Of a DNA stretch of 64,000 bases, positions 16,798 through 25,882 are shown piece after piece. A model generated the notes under the pieces. That model was not told the origin of the DNA and made no database searches. It saw only the letters and a list, made by a program, of their open reading frames with translations. The DNA comes from Pyxidicoccus parkwaysis (GTDB lineage Bacteria; Myxococcota; Myxococcia; Myxococcales; Myxococcaceae). A program made the translations under genes and the position numbers. The stretch covers positions 2,904,001 to 2,968,000 of the forward strand of contig NZ_CP071090.1 in NCBI RefSeq assembly GCF_017301735.1. The letters run 5' to 3'. Numbering within the stretch: the first letter of the stretch is position 1; each line of letters begins with the position of its first letter.

Positions 16798-19700
16798 ATG
16801 GCCTCGCTCGCCTTCGAGAACCGGAACGGGCTGTCCGTGCTGCCGGCGACGGCGGTGGCGGGGCTGCCCCAGGAAGTGGTGCTCAGCGGGCTGCGGAGCG
16901 CCGCCCAGGGCTGGGAAGGCACGGCGGTGGGAGGCCTCTTCGACGGGCTCCCGGTGACGGTGTCCCAGACGGACGGCGTCATTCGTCTGGGCGCCGTGGC
17001 GCCGGACGGCTGGCTCCTGTCCCAGGCCTTCCCGAGCCTCCGGTCGTCCCCGCTCGCGAAGCTGCCCTTCTCTGAGGCGAGGCTGGACGTGGATGGCAAC
17101 GGGGTCGCCATCTCCGGGATGCTGCATGCGCAGAACGCGCTCCCGCTGGAGGGCGACATTCGCGTCACCGGCCGCGTGAGCTTCGGGACGGAGGGGCCGT
17201 CCTTCCTCCTCGCGACGGCGCCCGTGGACTCGCTGGAGCTGGGGCCGGTGCGCCTGTCCGGAGTGCGGCTGGAATTGATGGGCGTCGCCGAGGGCGTGGC
17301 CCGGCTGGTAGGCGTGGCGCGACTGGGCGGTAGGGACTTTCAATTGGAAGCGCGGCTCGGTGACCCGCGAGGCGCGCTGCGCTTCGGCGTGGCGGTGGCG
17401 GACGGGGACGTGCTCTCGCTGGCCGATGTGGCCGGGTGGCTGGACGGGCTGTCGGTACCGGAGCTGCCGGAGGAGTTGGGCTCGGCGGCGGACAGCTTCG
17501 GGTTGGAGCGGCTGGTGTTCACGGTGGACCCGGTGGGCTCGCCCAAGCTGCGGGCCTTCTCCATCAGCCTGCGGACGGGCAAGCGGTGGGAGCTGTTCGG
17601 CTCGGGCGAGCGCAGCTTCGCGGTGGAGTCCGTCGTGGTGACGGTGGGCGTGGTGCTGGCGCCGCTCCGTCAGGTGTCCGTGCGGATGACCGGACAGATG
17701 AGCCTGGGCACCGCGCTGCTGGAGGCGAGTGTCGGGTGGCCGGACTTCCAGGTGAGCGCGGGGCTGGCACTGGAGAGCACGCTGGACGTGCGCGAGGCGC
17801 TGGCGGTGTTCGCGGACCTGCCCGAGGACGCTGTGCCCGAGACGACGCTGAAGGCGCTCAGGCTCGACCTGGCGCCGCGCAACCGTCGCTTCTCCGTGGA
17901 GGTGGAGGCGGCGGGCTCGTGGAAGGTGGACCTGGGCGAGCTGACCACGCTGACCGTGGAAGGCGCATCCCTGTTGCTGGACGTGGGGCCGGACGAGACG
18001 TTGCTCGCGGTGGCCGGCACCGTGAGGGTGGCGGATGTCTATTGCGAGCTGTTCGGTCAGCTCGCGGACTCCGTGCTGACGTTCGGGCTGAAGATTCCGA
18101 GCATCTCTCTCAGTGGGTTGATGGGCCTGCTGCTGGGCGACGCCGAGCTGCCGCCGGAAGTCTCCGACGTGATGCTGTCCGACGTGGCGCTCACCGTGAC
18201 GCCCGCGCACAAGGCCTTCGTGGCGGACGTCACGGTGTCCGGCTCGTGGCCCATCGGCGTGGGCGATGCGGCGGCGGGACGGCTCGTGGTGCATGTGGCG
18301 GGAGGAAAGGGCGTTGATGGCGTCTTCCGGTCGACGGGCCGGCTGGAGTTGTCCGGTGAGGGGCCGTTCCCCGTGGTGGATGGCTTCCAGGTGGACCGCA
18401 TTGGCATCGTGCTGGAGAAGGCCGCGACGGGCTGGACGGTGGGTGGCACGCTGGGCGCCACCGTCTTCGACCACGCGCTGACGTTGGCGGTCTCCACCAG
18501 CACGGCGACACCGGGCACCACGACAGCAACACCAGACACCACTGCGCAGCCCCAGGGTGCGCAGACTGCGACGGGGCCCCAGGCGACATCCACACCAGCA
18601 GCGGCGACGCGGACGACACGCTTCGAAGTGCTTCTGAAAGACCCACTGTCCGCGCAGCTCGGAGACGCGAGCCTGTCGCTGTCACGGGTGGCGCTGGAGG
18701 TGGTGCGGGGCGCGACGCAGGGCGGAAAGCTGACGGTGGCTGGGCGACTGTCCCTCCTGCCGCTGCTCGACCTGGGAGGCACGCTCATCTTCGAGGACGG
18801 GCCGACGAAGACCGGCTTCCAGTTCAGACCCGAGGGCACCTCGCTTCGGCTACCGCTTCCCATTCCAGGCAGCACGCCGGAGCCGGAACTGGTGCTGACA
18901 CTGGCCGAGCTCGCGGTAGCACGCGAGCAGGGCAGGTGGACCGCACGGCTGAACACCACCGGCGATGTCCACTCGCTCCCGGCCTCGGTGCAGCAGCGTC
19001 TGCCATTGCCGGTGCGCGTGCGCCTGGAAGTCGGGCCCACCTCGTTCGTGGAGGTGCGTCCACTGCTGCCCGCGCAGACCTTGCCGCTGCCCACCATCGA
19101 GGTGGCGGGCGCACGGGTATCCCTCGGCTCACTGGGCCTCGAAATCGCAGCGCTGCGTGTCGAGCTCGCAACGAGCTGGACCGTGGGCGCCGAGCTGGGC
19201 CTGGGCCTGCCCCCCGAGCTGAACAACATGTTCGGCCAGTGCGACGGCCAGCCGCGCGTGCGCTTCTTCCGCACGTGGACACCGGACGCGCCGCCGCAGT
19301 CCATGGTGCGCGCACGTATCGACCTGGACACGGCGCAGGGGCTGCGCGTCCAGCTCCTCACGTCTCCCCTCCAGGCGATGACCTTCACCCAGGTGGGCAC
19401 GCAGACGTGGTGCACGCTGGACATGGGCGACTTCGGCGCGGCCCGTCTCCTCGTGCCTGCGATTGCCTACGACGGCGCGAGCTTCCTCGCGCAGGGAGGC
19501 TGGGAGCAGCTCCGTCCGCTCTCACTGCCAATGGAGCCGCTGAAGTCACTGCTGTCCGCCTGCGGTATGGAGGCCCTGGCGGACAGCTTCCCGGACGCCG
19601 TGCCGCTGCGCGAGGTGAAGCTGCTCGACGCTCAGGGACGCCTGCGCACGGACGCGCTGGAGCGCTTCCTGTCGGACGCCGGTGTCCCCGTGCCAGACGA

Positions 19701-22581
19701 GGTGCGCAAGGCCCTGGACGTCGTCGCCGAGCGCTTCGAGCACCTGCCCGACACCTTCAAGCGCTACCTCGATATCGTCGTGCCGGACCGCTTCCGCTTC
19801 GACTTCGGCGCGACGCCGGACGGCAGCGCGCGCATCCGGGTGGAGACGACAGGAGCGCCGCTCCGGTTGCTGTTGCCCATGGCGGGACCGCTGGGGCCAC
19901 GGCTGATGGGCGTGGAGCTGCGCAAGCTCGTCTTCGGCGAGCTGATGTCAGGCACGCTGGCCGTCCTCCAGATTGACGCCACCTTCGACACCTTCGACCT
20001 CCTCACCCTGGCGGCGGTGCTGCTGCTCCCGCTGGAGTCGCTGCCGCTGATGAAGGACCCACGCGGCCTACGGAACCAGGTGGTGCTGGACGACCTGCTG
20101 ATGGTCATTCTCTACCAGGCGGGTGTTCCCGTTCCCGTGCCCGTCTTCTTCGACGAGGTGGCGCTGCGCTACCAGGGGCTGGAGGGCCTGTCGCTGGAGA
20201 CCTCCTTCCGCTTCCCCACGCCGGCCCTCTCACCGTCCGCCGCGATGTCGCTGTTCCGCCAGTTCGAGTCGTTCTTCACACAGCGGGACGCGCTGCTGGA
20301 CCCGGACGCGGTGCCCGCCGACGCGGACCTCGCCTTCACCATCGGCCCCAACTGGTTCCAGCTCCCGCCGTACCTCGGCGGAGCCACGCTGGGCACGAAG
20401 GATGGCCTCGCGCCGCTGCGCGTGTGGCCCTCCATGGCCCGCCTGCTGAACTGGGCGAAGACGTTGGACATGGAGCAGCTCGTGGCCGCCATCCCTCGCG
20501 AGGTCCGCGTGGGGAGCGTGGACGTGCGCTTCGTGGGGCTCGGCATCGCCGTGCACTGGGCCGTCACCACGCTGACCGAGCTGCGCGGCCAACCCGACCT
20601 GCTGCCCGGAGGCCGCGTCATCTCCATGGACGGGCTGGTCCCCGAGGGCGCGAAGGGCGTCGTCGCGGTGCTGGGCGGGAGCGTCGGCATCGGCCAGAAG
20701 CTGATGCTCGCGGCGGACTTCGGGCTCATGGGCTCCACCCAGGGAATGGAGACGGGGTTCCGCTTCGAGGGGAACCTGGCCGACGGGCTGCTCGCGCTGT
20801 CCATGAACGGCCGCGTCGCCATCACTCCGGAGCAGGAGCCGGCCTTCGCCGTGCAGGGTGCGCTGGCGCTCACCGCGGACGGAAGCCCGGTGCTGACGGG
20901 CTCCGTCTCCGCCACCGACTCGCGCTTCGAATTGGAGGCCATGCTGGACCTGCTGCCCGGCGTCCCCCAGCTCCAGGTGGGCGGACAGGTGCGCGGGCAC
21001 CTGGACTCGGACAGCTTCCTCCTCCAGGGCACGGCGCGAGTCACCGTGGCGGGGTGGGACGCGCTGGGCGCGCTGAGCACCACCGTGAGCAGCGACGGCG
21101 CGCTCCTTCAAGGGACGCTGCTGGGACAGACGCTCCAGCTCGCGCTGGCCCGGCCCTCGCGGGTGCCCGACCTGCCTCCGGGCTTCGAGCAGTCGAAGCT
21201 CGTGCTCTCCGCGCGGCTGGACGGAGGCCTCCAGCTTCCCGGCTTCAGCCTGGGCAACAGTGCACGCGTCGTCGTCGGAGGCGACGCGAGCGGGCGGCCG
21301 CGCCTGGTGGTGGGCGCGCGGGTGAGCCTCCTGGACCTGGCCGACGCGCGCGCGGTGGTGGAACTGTCCGCCGCCGGCTTCGCCTTCCGGGCGGAGGGCC
21401 GCGTGTTCGAGCTGTTCCAGGCGCGAGTCGATGCCTCGGGTGCCTCGCTGACGTCCGTGAAGGACTTCCAGGTGGCGGTGGACCTGTCGCTGGGAGACTT
21501 CTTCACCGTGCTGGCGAAGGCGTGCGCGGACGCCATCCGGGATGCCGCGAGCGTGGCCGCGGCGGCAGTACGCGCCGGAGGCACGACGCTGGACGCCGCC
21601 CGCGGGACGCTCACGGCGGCGGAGGGCACGCTGACGGGAGCGCAGAAGGTGCTGGACGCGGCGAAGGAGGCGCTGCGGCTCGCCACCAGGACGATGGACG
21701 CGGCCAAGGCCGGCTTGTCCACCGCTCGCGGCGCGCTCGCGGCGGCGGAGAAGGCCGTGGAGGTGGCGGCCCAGGCGGTGGAGGCGGCCAAATCCTCTCT
21801 CTCGGTGGCCCAGGGAGGACTGGGCGCGGCGCAGAAGAGCGTCAAGGTGGCGGAGGACGCGCTGGACGTGGCCAACGACGCCGCGAAGGCGGCCAACAAG
21901 GCGAAGAACTCCTTCCTCGACGCCATCGGCGACGTCGCGAAGTACCTGCTGCCGGAGAAGGACCGGAAGAAGCTCGACCGCCTCATCGACGATGCGAAGC
22001 GCAAGAGCGACCTCGCCGACGCCGCGAAGCGCGACCTGGCCGCCGCGATGGGGAAGCTGAGCGTCGTGCAGCAGCAGATTGCGACCGCCGAGCGCGACAT
22101 CTCGAAGTGGGGAGCGGAGTTTGACCGGGCGTCGAAGGCGGTGCTGTCGCAGACGGAGGCCGTGCGGCAGGCGGAGGCCCAGGTGACGCAGGCGAGCGCG
22201 GACGTCGAGCGGGCCCAGCGGGACGTGGACTCGAAGCAGCAGGACGTGGACGCGGCGAAGCGCGCGCTGGACGGCGCGAAGAAGAAGGTGCGCGACGTCC
22301 AGGACCAGGTCGTCCAGGCGCAGCGACGCGCCGACCGTCTGGCGGACCTCATCCGCCGCGACGCCGGCACCGTGCCCCTGGTGAAGGTGGAGAGCGCGAG
22401 CTTCCGGGGGCAGCTCGACACCGTGTCCGGCGGCCGCGTCTCGCTGGCGGTCCGGCTGGGTGTCCTGGGAGACAAGCCCCAGAGCCTCCAGGTGTCCTAC
22501 GACTTCCACAATCCGAGCGAGGACGTGAAGGCGTTGGTGGAGCGGCTGCTGGGGCTTCCTCCGCTACCCCTCTTCAGTTGA
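16798..22581 (+). CDS. Giant beta-repeat/coiled-coil protein of unknown function
   Basis: A 1927-residue protein starting at the ATG 2 bp after the MBL stop, or at an in-frame GTG at 16792 that overlaps it. There is no signal peptide or membrane segment. About 1580 residues consist of alternating short strands with recurring blocks (for example FAVESVVVTVGVVLAPL, LGLEIAALRVELATSW, GNLADGLLALSMNGRV), suggesting many similar beta-rich units. A Thr/Ala/Pro/Gln linker lies at about 564-605. At about 1590-1855 there is a long alanine-rich coiled coil with heptad spacing (TAAEGTLTGAQKVLDAAKEA, QADVERAQ-like repeats). It ends with a short beta domain. It may belong with the large DUF6603-type proteins, but I could not check this. 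It is probably a structural or scaffold partner of the MBL hydrolase. Confidence 0.8.
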   Translation: MASLAFENRNGLSVLPATAVAGLPQEVVLSGLRSAAQGWEGTAVGGLFDGLPVTVSQTDGVIRLGAVAPDGWLLSQAFPSLRSSPLAKLPFSEARLDVDGNGVAISGMLHAQNALPLEGDIRVTGRVSFGTEGPSFLLATAPVDSLELGPVRLSGVRLELMGVAEGVARLVGVARLGGRDFQLEARLGDPRGALRFGVAVADGDVLSLADVAGWLDGLSVPELPEELGSAADSFGLERLVFTVDPVGSPKLRAFSISLRTGKRWELFGSGERSFAVESVVVTVGVVLAPLRQVSVRMTGQMSLGTALLEASVGWPDFQVSAGLALESTLDVREALAVFADLPEDAVPETTLKALRLDLAPRNRRFSVEVEAAGSWKVDLGELTTLTVEGASLLLDVGPDETLLAVAGTVRVADVYCELFGQLADSVLTFGLKIPSISLSGLMGLLLGDAELPPEVSDVMLSDVALTVTPAHKAFVADVTVSGSWPIGVGDAAAGRLVVHVAGGKGVDGVFRSTGRLELSGEGPFPVVDGFQVDRIGIVLEKAATGWTVGGTLGATVFDHALTLAVSTSTATPGTTTATPDTTAQPQGAQTATGPQATSTPAAATRTTRFEVLLKDPLSAQLGDASLSLSRVALEVVRGATQGGKLTVAGRLSLLPLLDLGGTLIFEDGPTKTGFQFRPEGTSLRLPLPIPGSTPEPELVLTLAELAVAREQGRWTARLNTTGDVHSLPASVQQRLPLPVRVRLEVGPTSFVEVRPLLPAQTLPLPTIEVAGARVSLGSLGLEIAALRVELATSWTVGAELGLGLPPELNNMFGQCDGQPRVRFFRTWTPDAPPQSMVRARIDLDTAQGLRVQLLTSPLQAMTFTQVGTQTWCTLDMGDFGAARLLVPAIAYDGASFLAQGGWEQLRPLSLPMEPLKSLLSACGMEALADSFPDAVPLREVKLLDAQGRLRTDALERFLSDAGVPVPDEVRKALDVVAERFEHLPDTFKRYLDIVVPDRFRFDFGATPDGSARIRVETTGAPLRLLLPMAGPLGPRLMGVELRKLVFGELMSGTLAVLQIDATFDTFDLLTLAAVLLLPLESLPLMKDPRGLRNQVVLDDLLMVILYQAGVPVPVPVFFDEVALRYQGLEGLSLETSFRFPTPALSPSAAMSLFRQFESFFTQRDALLDPDAVPADADLAFTIGPNWFQLPPYLGGATLGTKDGLAPLRVWPSMARLLNWAKTLDMEQLVAAIPREVRVGSVDVRFVGLGIAVHWAVTTLTELRGQPDLLPGGRVISMDGLVPEGAKGVVAVLGGSVGIGQKLMLAADFGLMGSTQGMETGFRFEGNLADGLLALSMNGRVAITPEQEPAFAVQGALALTADGSPVLTGSVSATDSRFELEAMLDLLPGVPQLQVGGQVRGHLDSDSFLLQGTARVTVAGWDALGALSTTVSSDGALLQGTLLGQTLQLALARPSRVPDLPPGFEQSKLVLSARLDGGLQLPGFSLGNSARVVVGGDASGRPRLVVGARVSLLDLADARAVVELSAAGFAFRAEGRVFELFQARVDASGASLTSVKDFQVAVDLSLGDFFTVLAKACADAIRDAASVAAAAVRAGGTTLDAARGTLTAAEGTLTGAQKVLDAAKEALRLATRTMDAAKAGLSTARGALAAAEKAVEVAAQAVEAAKSSLSVAQGGLGAAQKSVKVAEDALDVANDAAKAANKAKNSFLDAIGDVAKYLLPEKDRKKLDRLIDDAKRKSDLADAAKRDLAAAMGKLSVVQQQIATAERDISKWGAEFDRASKAVLSQTEAVRQAEAQVTQASADVERAQRDVDSKQQDVDAAKRALDGAKKKVRDVQDQVVQAQRRADRLADLIRRDAGTVPLVKVESASFRGQLDTVSGGRVSLAVRLGVLGDKPQSLQVSYDFHNPSEDVKALVERLLGLPPLPLFS

Positions 22582-22587
22582 GGGGGC

Positions 22588-23022
22588 TCAGAACGTCTGC
22601 ACTTCGTGGACGTGCTTCCGCTCGCGCCGGCGCTCGACGAGGTTGCGGATGCGCTCGTGCAGCGCCTTGGCGTTGGGCACCGCCTCGATGGCCACGACGG
22701 GCGTGGTGGGGTCTGCGGTGACGAGATAGATGTTGGCCAGGCCGAACAGGCGCAGCAGGAAGGGCTGTTCCCACTGGGTGTCCTGCACGCGGTAGAGCTC
22801 CAGCACGTCCTCGGTCTTCGAGAGCACGCCGTACTCGAGCTTCAGCCGCTCGTTGGTCAGCTCGTACTTGTGGTTCTTCACGACCAGATACTTCCAGAGG
22901 ATGACGCCTATGGAGATGGGCAGCAGGACCACCGTCAGCCCCAGCAGCCCCCAGAGGGTGAAGGCGCCGAGGTTCAGAATCTGGGACGGCGTGCCGGACC
23001 ACACATGCGTTTCATCGGCCAT
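22588..23022 (-). CDS. PH-domain (YdbS/DUF304-like) membrane protein
   Basis: A 144-residue protein. A hydrophobic hairpin at about residues 18-45 (FTLWGLLGLTVVLLPISIGVI) is followed by a bacterial PH domain: YELTNERLKLEYGVLSKTEDVLELYRVQD is the canonical 'nerl...G.l.k....i.l..i.dv' pattern, then FGLANIYLVTADPTTPVV. Such proteins sit at the cytoplasmic membrane; their partners are mostly unknown. It converges on the giant gene with 6 bp between the stops. A terminator is not obvious there. Confidence 0.85.
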   Translation of the reverse strand: MADETHVWSGTPSQILNLGAFTLWGLLGLTVVLLPISIGVILWKYLVVKNHKYELTNERLKLEYGVLSKTEDVLELYRVQDTQWEQPFLLRLFGLANIYLVTADPTTPVVAIEAVPNAKALHERIRNLVERRRERKHVHEVQTF

Positions 23023-23198
23023 CAGGTCGTGTTCTCCAAGGTGCGAGTTGGCGTGAGCGCCACTGTAGCGCTACAGCGGGTGCTTGCACGGGAAGACCGC
23101 TGACTCGGACGGCCCGGCAATCACCCGCGCTGAAACGGCCCGCTACCCGGGAAATTCAAACTCCTTTTCGACCTGACGCCGGAGCGGCCCCCGGAGCG

Positions 23199-23546
23199 CT
23201 ACATGCTGTCCAGCTGGCGCACCTCGCACTCGACGTCCCACTCCTCTCCGTGAACCTCGAGGAAGCGCCGGGCCAGCTCCATGGCCTCCTCCTTCGAGCT
23301 GGCCTCGAGCAGCGCGTAGCCGCCGACGACTTCCTTCGTCTCGGTGAACGGCCCGTCGGTGCGGCTGAACTTGCCGTGGTTGTTGCGCAGGCGGAAGCCC
23401 TCGGACGTGGGCCGCAGGCCGGCGGTGTCGATGAGCTTGCCCTTGGCGGTCATCTCCTGCATCAGCTTCCCCATCTCCGTCATCAGCCGCTCGCTGGGCT
23501 TCTGGCCGTTGCCTTCCTTGATGCGGACCATGGACAAGAAGCGCAT
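23199..23546 (-). CDS. YciI-family protein
   Basis: A 115-residue protein with the DGPFTETKEVVGGYALLEA signature and a helix KEEAMELARRFLEVHG, typical of the YCII-related fold. The ATG at 23546 has AAGGGGAACGAC directly upstream, so it is preferred to the longer frame beginning at 23606. It is a paralogue of the gene at 3913-4305. In many genomes this group is encoded next to ECF sigma factors; none is seen here. Function unknown. Confidence 0.82.
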   Translation of the reverse strand: MRFLSMVRIKEGNGQKPSERLMTEMGKLMQEMTAKGKLIDTAGLRPTSEGFRLRNNHGKFSRTDGPFTETKEVVGGYALLEASSKEEAMELARRFLEVHGEEWDVECEVRQLDSM

Positions 23547-23728
23547 GTCGTTCCCCTTCGATTCGTCGAATCGGTGAATGAACCCGGGCGGAAGCGCCCG
23601 TTTCATGGTGGCGACGAATCATGGGGCGAGGAATCGACACAGCCCTTTTTGGAATTTTCGCGCCGCTTTTTCCCCGCCCGGACCGCACGTTGCCGGAGGC
23701 GACGCGCCGCGTCGGCGGGTGCGGCCCT

Positions 23729-24394
23729 TCAGCTCCCCGAGGCCCCGGCGGCTGGCGGAGCGGCCTGCTTCACCAGCCGTCGCTTCAGCTCCGCGAGCGC
23801 GGAGTTGCCCGGGCCATTGCCCGCCAGCACGTTGACGATGGCGGCGGCGGGAATGGCGCGTGCGAGGAGGACGCCGTTGGGCGCGCGGAAGACGCGCAGG
23901 CCCAGGGCCCGCAGGCGGGCGGGGGAGATGACCAGCAGCACGTCCACGCCGGCCCGCTTGCCCACCTTGGCGTCCACCGTGGCCGCGAGGTGCACGTGGG
24001 TGCGCGCCGCGGAATGCACACCCTCGCTGGAGAAGATGGCGCGCGCGGCGTCCACGGACGTGCCGTGGTAGAGCAGGGCGTCCGCCGTCACTTCTTCCCA
24101 GCTCTGCTCCAGCCCGTCGAGCGTCACGGGCGTGCCTTCCAGGGAGTGGCCCTGCACGGCGCGGACCTGCGAGCCCCGGACCTCGAAGCGGGACTTGTTG
24201 TTCTCCGCCACCACCTCGTCGAGCTCGTCGCGCGACAGCCCCGTCATCCGCAGCACGTCGCTGATGGGGGCGAAGCCCGCGGAGTCCATGGTGAGGCCCG
24301 ACTCCCGGGCACCATGGCGCAGCAACCACGACAGCTTCTTCGACTTCCTGGCGAGCGCCGGGAGCTCTCTCTCCGGGCGGTGTGAGGTGGCCAT
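23729..24394 (-). CDS. kptA: RNA 2'-phosphotransferase (Tpt1/KptA family)
   Basis: A 221-residue protein. The start SKKLSWLLRHGARESGL contains the RNA lobe with the catalytic Arg-His pair (Arg26-His27). VVAENNKSRFEV then RAVQGHSL follow, and the NAD+ lobe has LYHGTSVDAARAIF, RTHVHLAATVDAKVGKRAGVDVLLVI and ANGVLLAR-like elements. The enzyme transfers an internal 2'-phosphate of RNA to NAD+, giving ADP-ribose 1'',2''-cyclic phosphate. In eukaryotes it finishes tRNA splicing; bacteria lack that pathway, so its role here is unclear, and some homologues ADP-ribosylate phosphorylated nucleic-acid ends. It is divergent from the LysR gene. Confidence 0.9.
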   Translation of the reverse strand: MATSHRPERELPALARKSKKLSWLLRHGARESGLTMDSAGFAPISDVLRMTGLSRDELDEVVAENNKSRFEVRGSQVRAVQGHSLEGTPVTLDGLEQSWEEVTADALLYHGTSVDAARAIFSSEGVHSAARTHVHLAATVDAKVGKRAGVDVLLVISPARLRALGLRVFRAPNGVLLARAIPAAAIVNVLAGNGPGNSALAELKRRLVKQAAPPAAGASGS

Positions 24395-24495
24395 GGGCGT
24401 CCTCCCTTTCTTCGTGAAGGAACACTAGCCGGCGCCGTCCCCGCAGACGAATCGGGACTTTCCTCGGACTATCCAAATCATGGATGGTTGCACTC

Positions 24496-25350
24496 ATGGA
24501 TACAGATGGGCTTCGTGCCCTGGTGGCGTTCGCGGAGGCTGACTGCAACCTGACGCTCGCGGGGCGCGCCATCGGGCTGTCCCAGCCGGCGATGCACGCG
24601 CGGCTGCAAGGGGTGGCCCGGGCGCTGGAGACGTCCCTCTATGAGCGCCGGGGCCGGCGCCTCCAGCTCACTCCGGATGGCGCGCGCGTGCTCGCCTGGG
24701 CGCGTGACGTGCTGGAGCGCGAGCGGGCCCTGCGCGTGGAATTGCGGCAGGGACAGGCGGAGGAGCGGGTGGTGCTCGCCTGTGGCGAGGGTGCCCTGGT
24801 GCACGTGGTGGCCGAGCGCATCGCTCCGTTGCTGCGCGAGCGGACCGGCGTGCTGTCCTTCCTCGTGCTGGATGGACCGGCCGCCGTCGCCGCGGTGGAG
24901 CGCGGCTCGGCGCACCTGGCGGTGGTGGCGGGCCCCGCGTCCAGTCCACCGGGGCTGCGCTCACAGCCGCTCGTCACCGCCGCGATGCTGGCCGTGGCCG
25001 CGAAGCAGCACCCGCTGGCGCGGGCGGGACGGGAGGTGGAGGTGGGGACGCTGCTGGAGCATCGGCTCCTGGTGCCTCCGCTCGGCCGCGCCCTGCGCGC
25101 CACCCTGGAGGATGCCGCCTCGGCCCGGGGACGGACGCTCGAAGTCGCGGCCGAGGTGACGGGCTGGGAGGCGGTGTGCCGGCTCGCGGCGTTGGGCGTG
25201 GGGGTGGGCATCATCAACGACGTCGTGGCCACTCCAGGCCTCGCGCGCCTCTCCGTGCGCGGCCTGCCTCCCGTGACGTACCGGCTGCTGATGCGGCGTG
25301 GACGCGGCACGCGGCTCTCGGAAGAGGTGGTGCGGACCCTGCTCGGCTGA
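24496..25350 (+). CDS. LysR-family transcriptional regulator
   Basis: A 284-residue regulator. The N-terminal winged helix (LRALVAFAEADCNLTLAGRAIGLSQPAMHARLQGVARALETSLYERR, split here only for length) fits LysR residues 5-65, with an unusual H-A-R instead of the common S-R-Q-I. The linker helix leads to a substrate-binding domain from about residue 85 (ERVVLACGEGALVHVV, CRLAALGVGVGIIND). I start at the second ATG (MDTDGL); an ATG at 24484 adds four residues. It is divergent from kptA and could regulate it, though LysR targets are usually metabolic genes. Confidence 0.85.
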   Translation: MDTDGLRALVAFAEADCNLTLAGRAIGLSQPAMHARLQGVARALETSLYERRGRRLQLTPDGARVLAWARDVLERERALRVELRQGQAEERVVLACGEGALVHVVAERIAPLLRERTGVLSFLVLDGPAAVAAVERGSAHLAVVAGPASSPPGLRSQPLVTAAMLAVAAKQHPLARAGREVEVGTLLEHRLLVPPLGRALRATLEDAASARGRTLEVAAEVTGWEAVCRLAALGVGVGIINDVVATPGLARLSVRGLPPVTYRLLMRRGRGTRLSEEVVRTLLG

Positions 25351-25391
25351 GACGGGATGCACTATCCTGGGGCACCTTCGACGCCGGGCAG

Positions 25392-25820
25392 GTGACGCTG
25401 ACGCGCGTGGGAAGTGAGGGCAGGGGGCTCTCCGATGTGCGCCCGGACGGTGCGCAATATCTGGCCATGGATGGCCGCACGCACGGGGGCGTGTTGAAGG
25501 TGCTCCCTTTCCCAGACGGTCCCCCGGTGGCGAGCCTCCAGGGCGCCAACACGTTTCCGCCCGTCACCGACTTTCCGAGCGGCTCCGACTCCTTCAGCGG
25601 CTTCGCGGAGTACGTCACGAGGGACCTCGTCCTGGTCAGCTCCGCCCGCGAAGGAGTCCGGCTCGTGCTGTCCCCGGATGACCTCCGCCGTGTGGGCATC
25701 GTCGAGCACAAGTCTTCCTGCCATGGAGGCCCTGTCGCCACCGACGGAAGGGGGCACTTCGTCACGTACGACTCCGCGCGGAGCTTGCAGCTCTGGGCGC
25801 TCGCGGCGGGGGACCACTGA
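25392..25820 (+). CDS. Hypothetical protein, possibly a 5'-truncated gene
   Basis: An open frame of about 142 residues from the GTG at 25392. It reads as a beta-rich protein (GAQYLAMDGRTHGGVLKVLP, DLVLVSSAREGVRLVLSPDD, GHFVTYDSARSLQLWALA), resembling the blades at the end of a propeller. Codon use is like that of the neighbours. There is no ribosome-binding site or signal peptide; the frame opens within the LysR gene but its real content seems to start just after the LysR stop. I think it is the 3' part of a larger secreted protein gene that lost its beginning, or it has a start I cannot locate. Confidence 0.4.
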   Translation: MTLTRVGSEGRGLSDVRPDGAQYLAMDGRTHGGVLKVLPFPDGPPVASLQGANTFPPVTDFPSGSDSFSGFAEYVTRDLVLVSSAREGVRLVLSPDDLRRVGIVEHKSSCHGGPVATDGRGHFVTYDSARSLQLWALAAGDH

Positions 25821-25882
25821 GTCGGGCGCCCATTTTGCGGAGGCCGTGAAACCCGAAGCCCCGTGGTGTCACCCTTCGCGCG

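Noticed and set aside
18057-19424. A 455-codon minus-strand open frame
   Set aside because: Antisense to the giant gene; Ser/Arg/Pro-rich composition typical of a shadow frame.
20230-22509. A 759-codon open frame on the minus strand
   Set aside because: It lies fully inside the giant coiled-coil gene, is Arg/His/Leu-rich, and arises from GC-rich codon bias in the sense gene.
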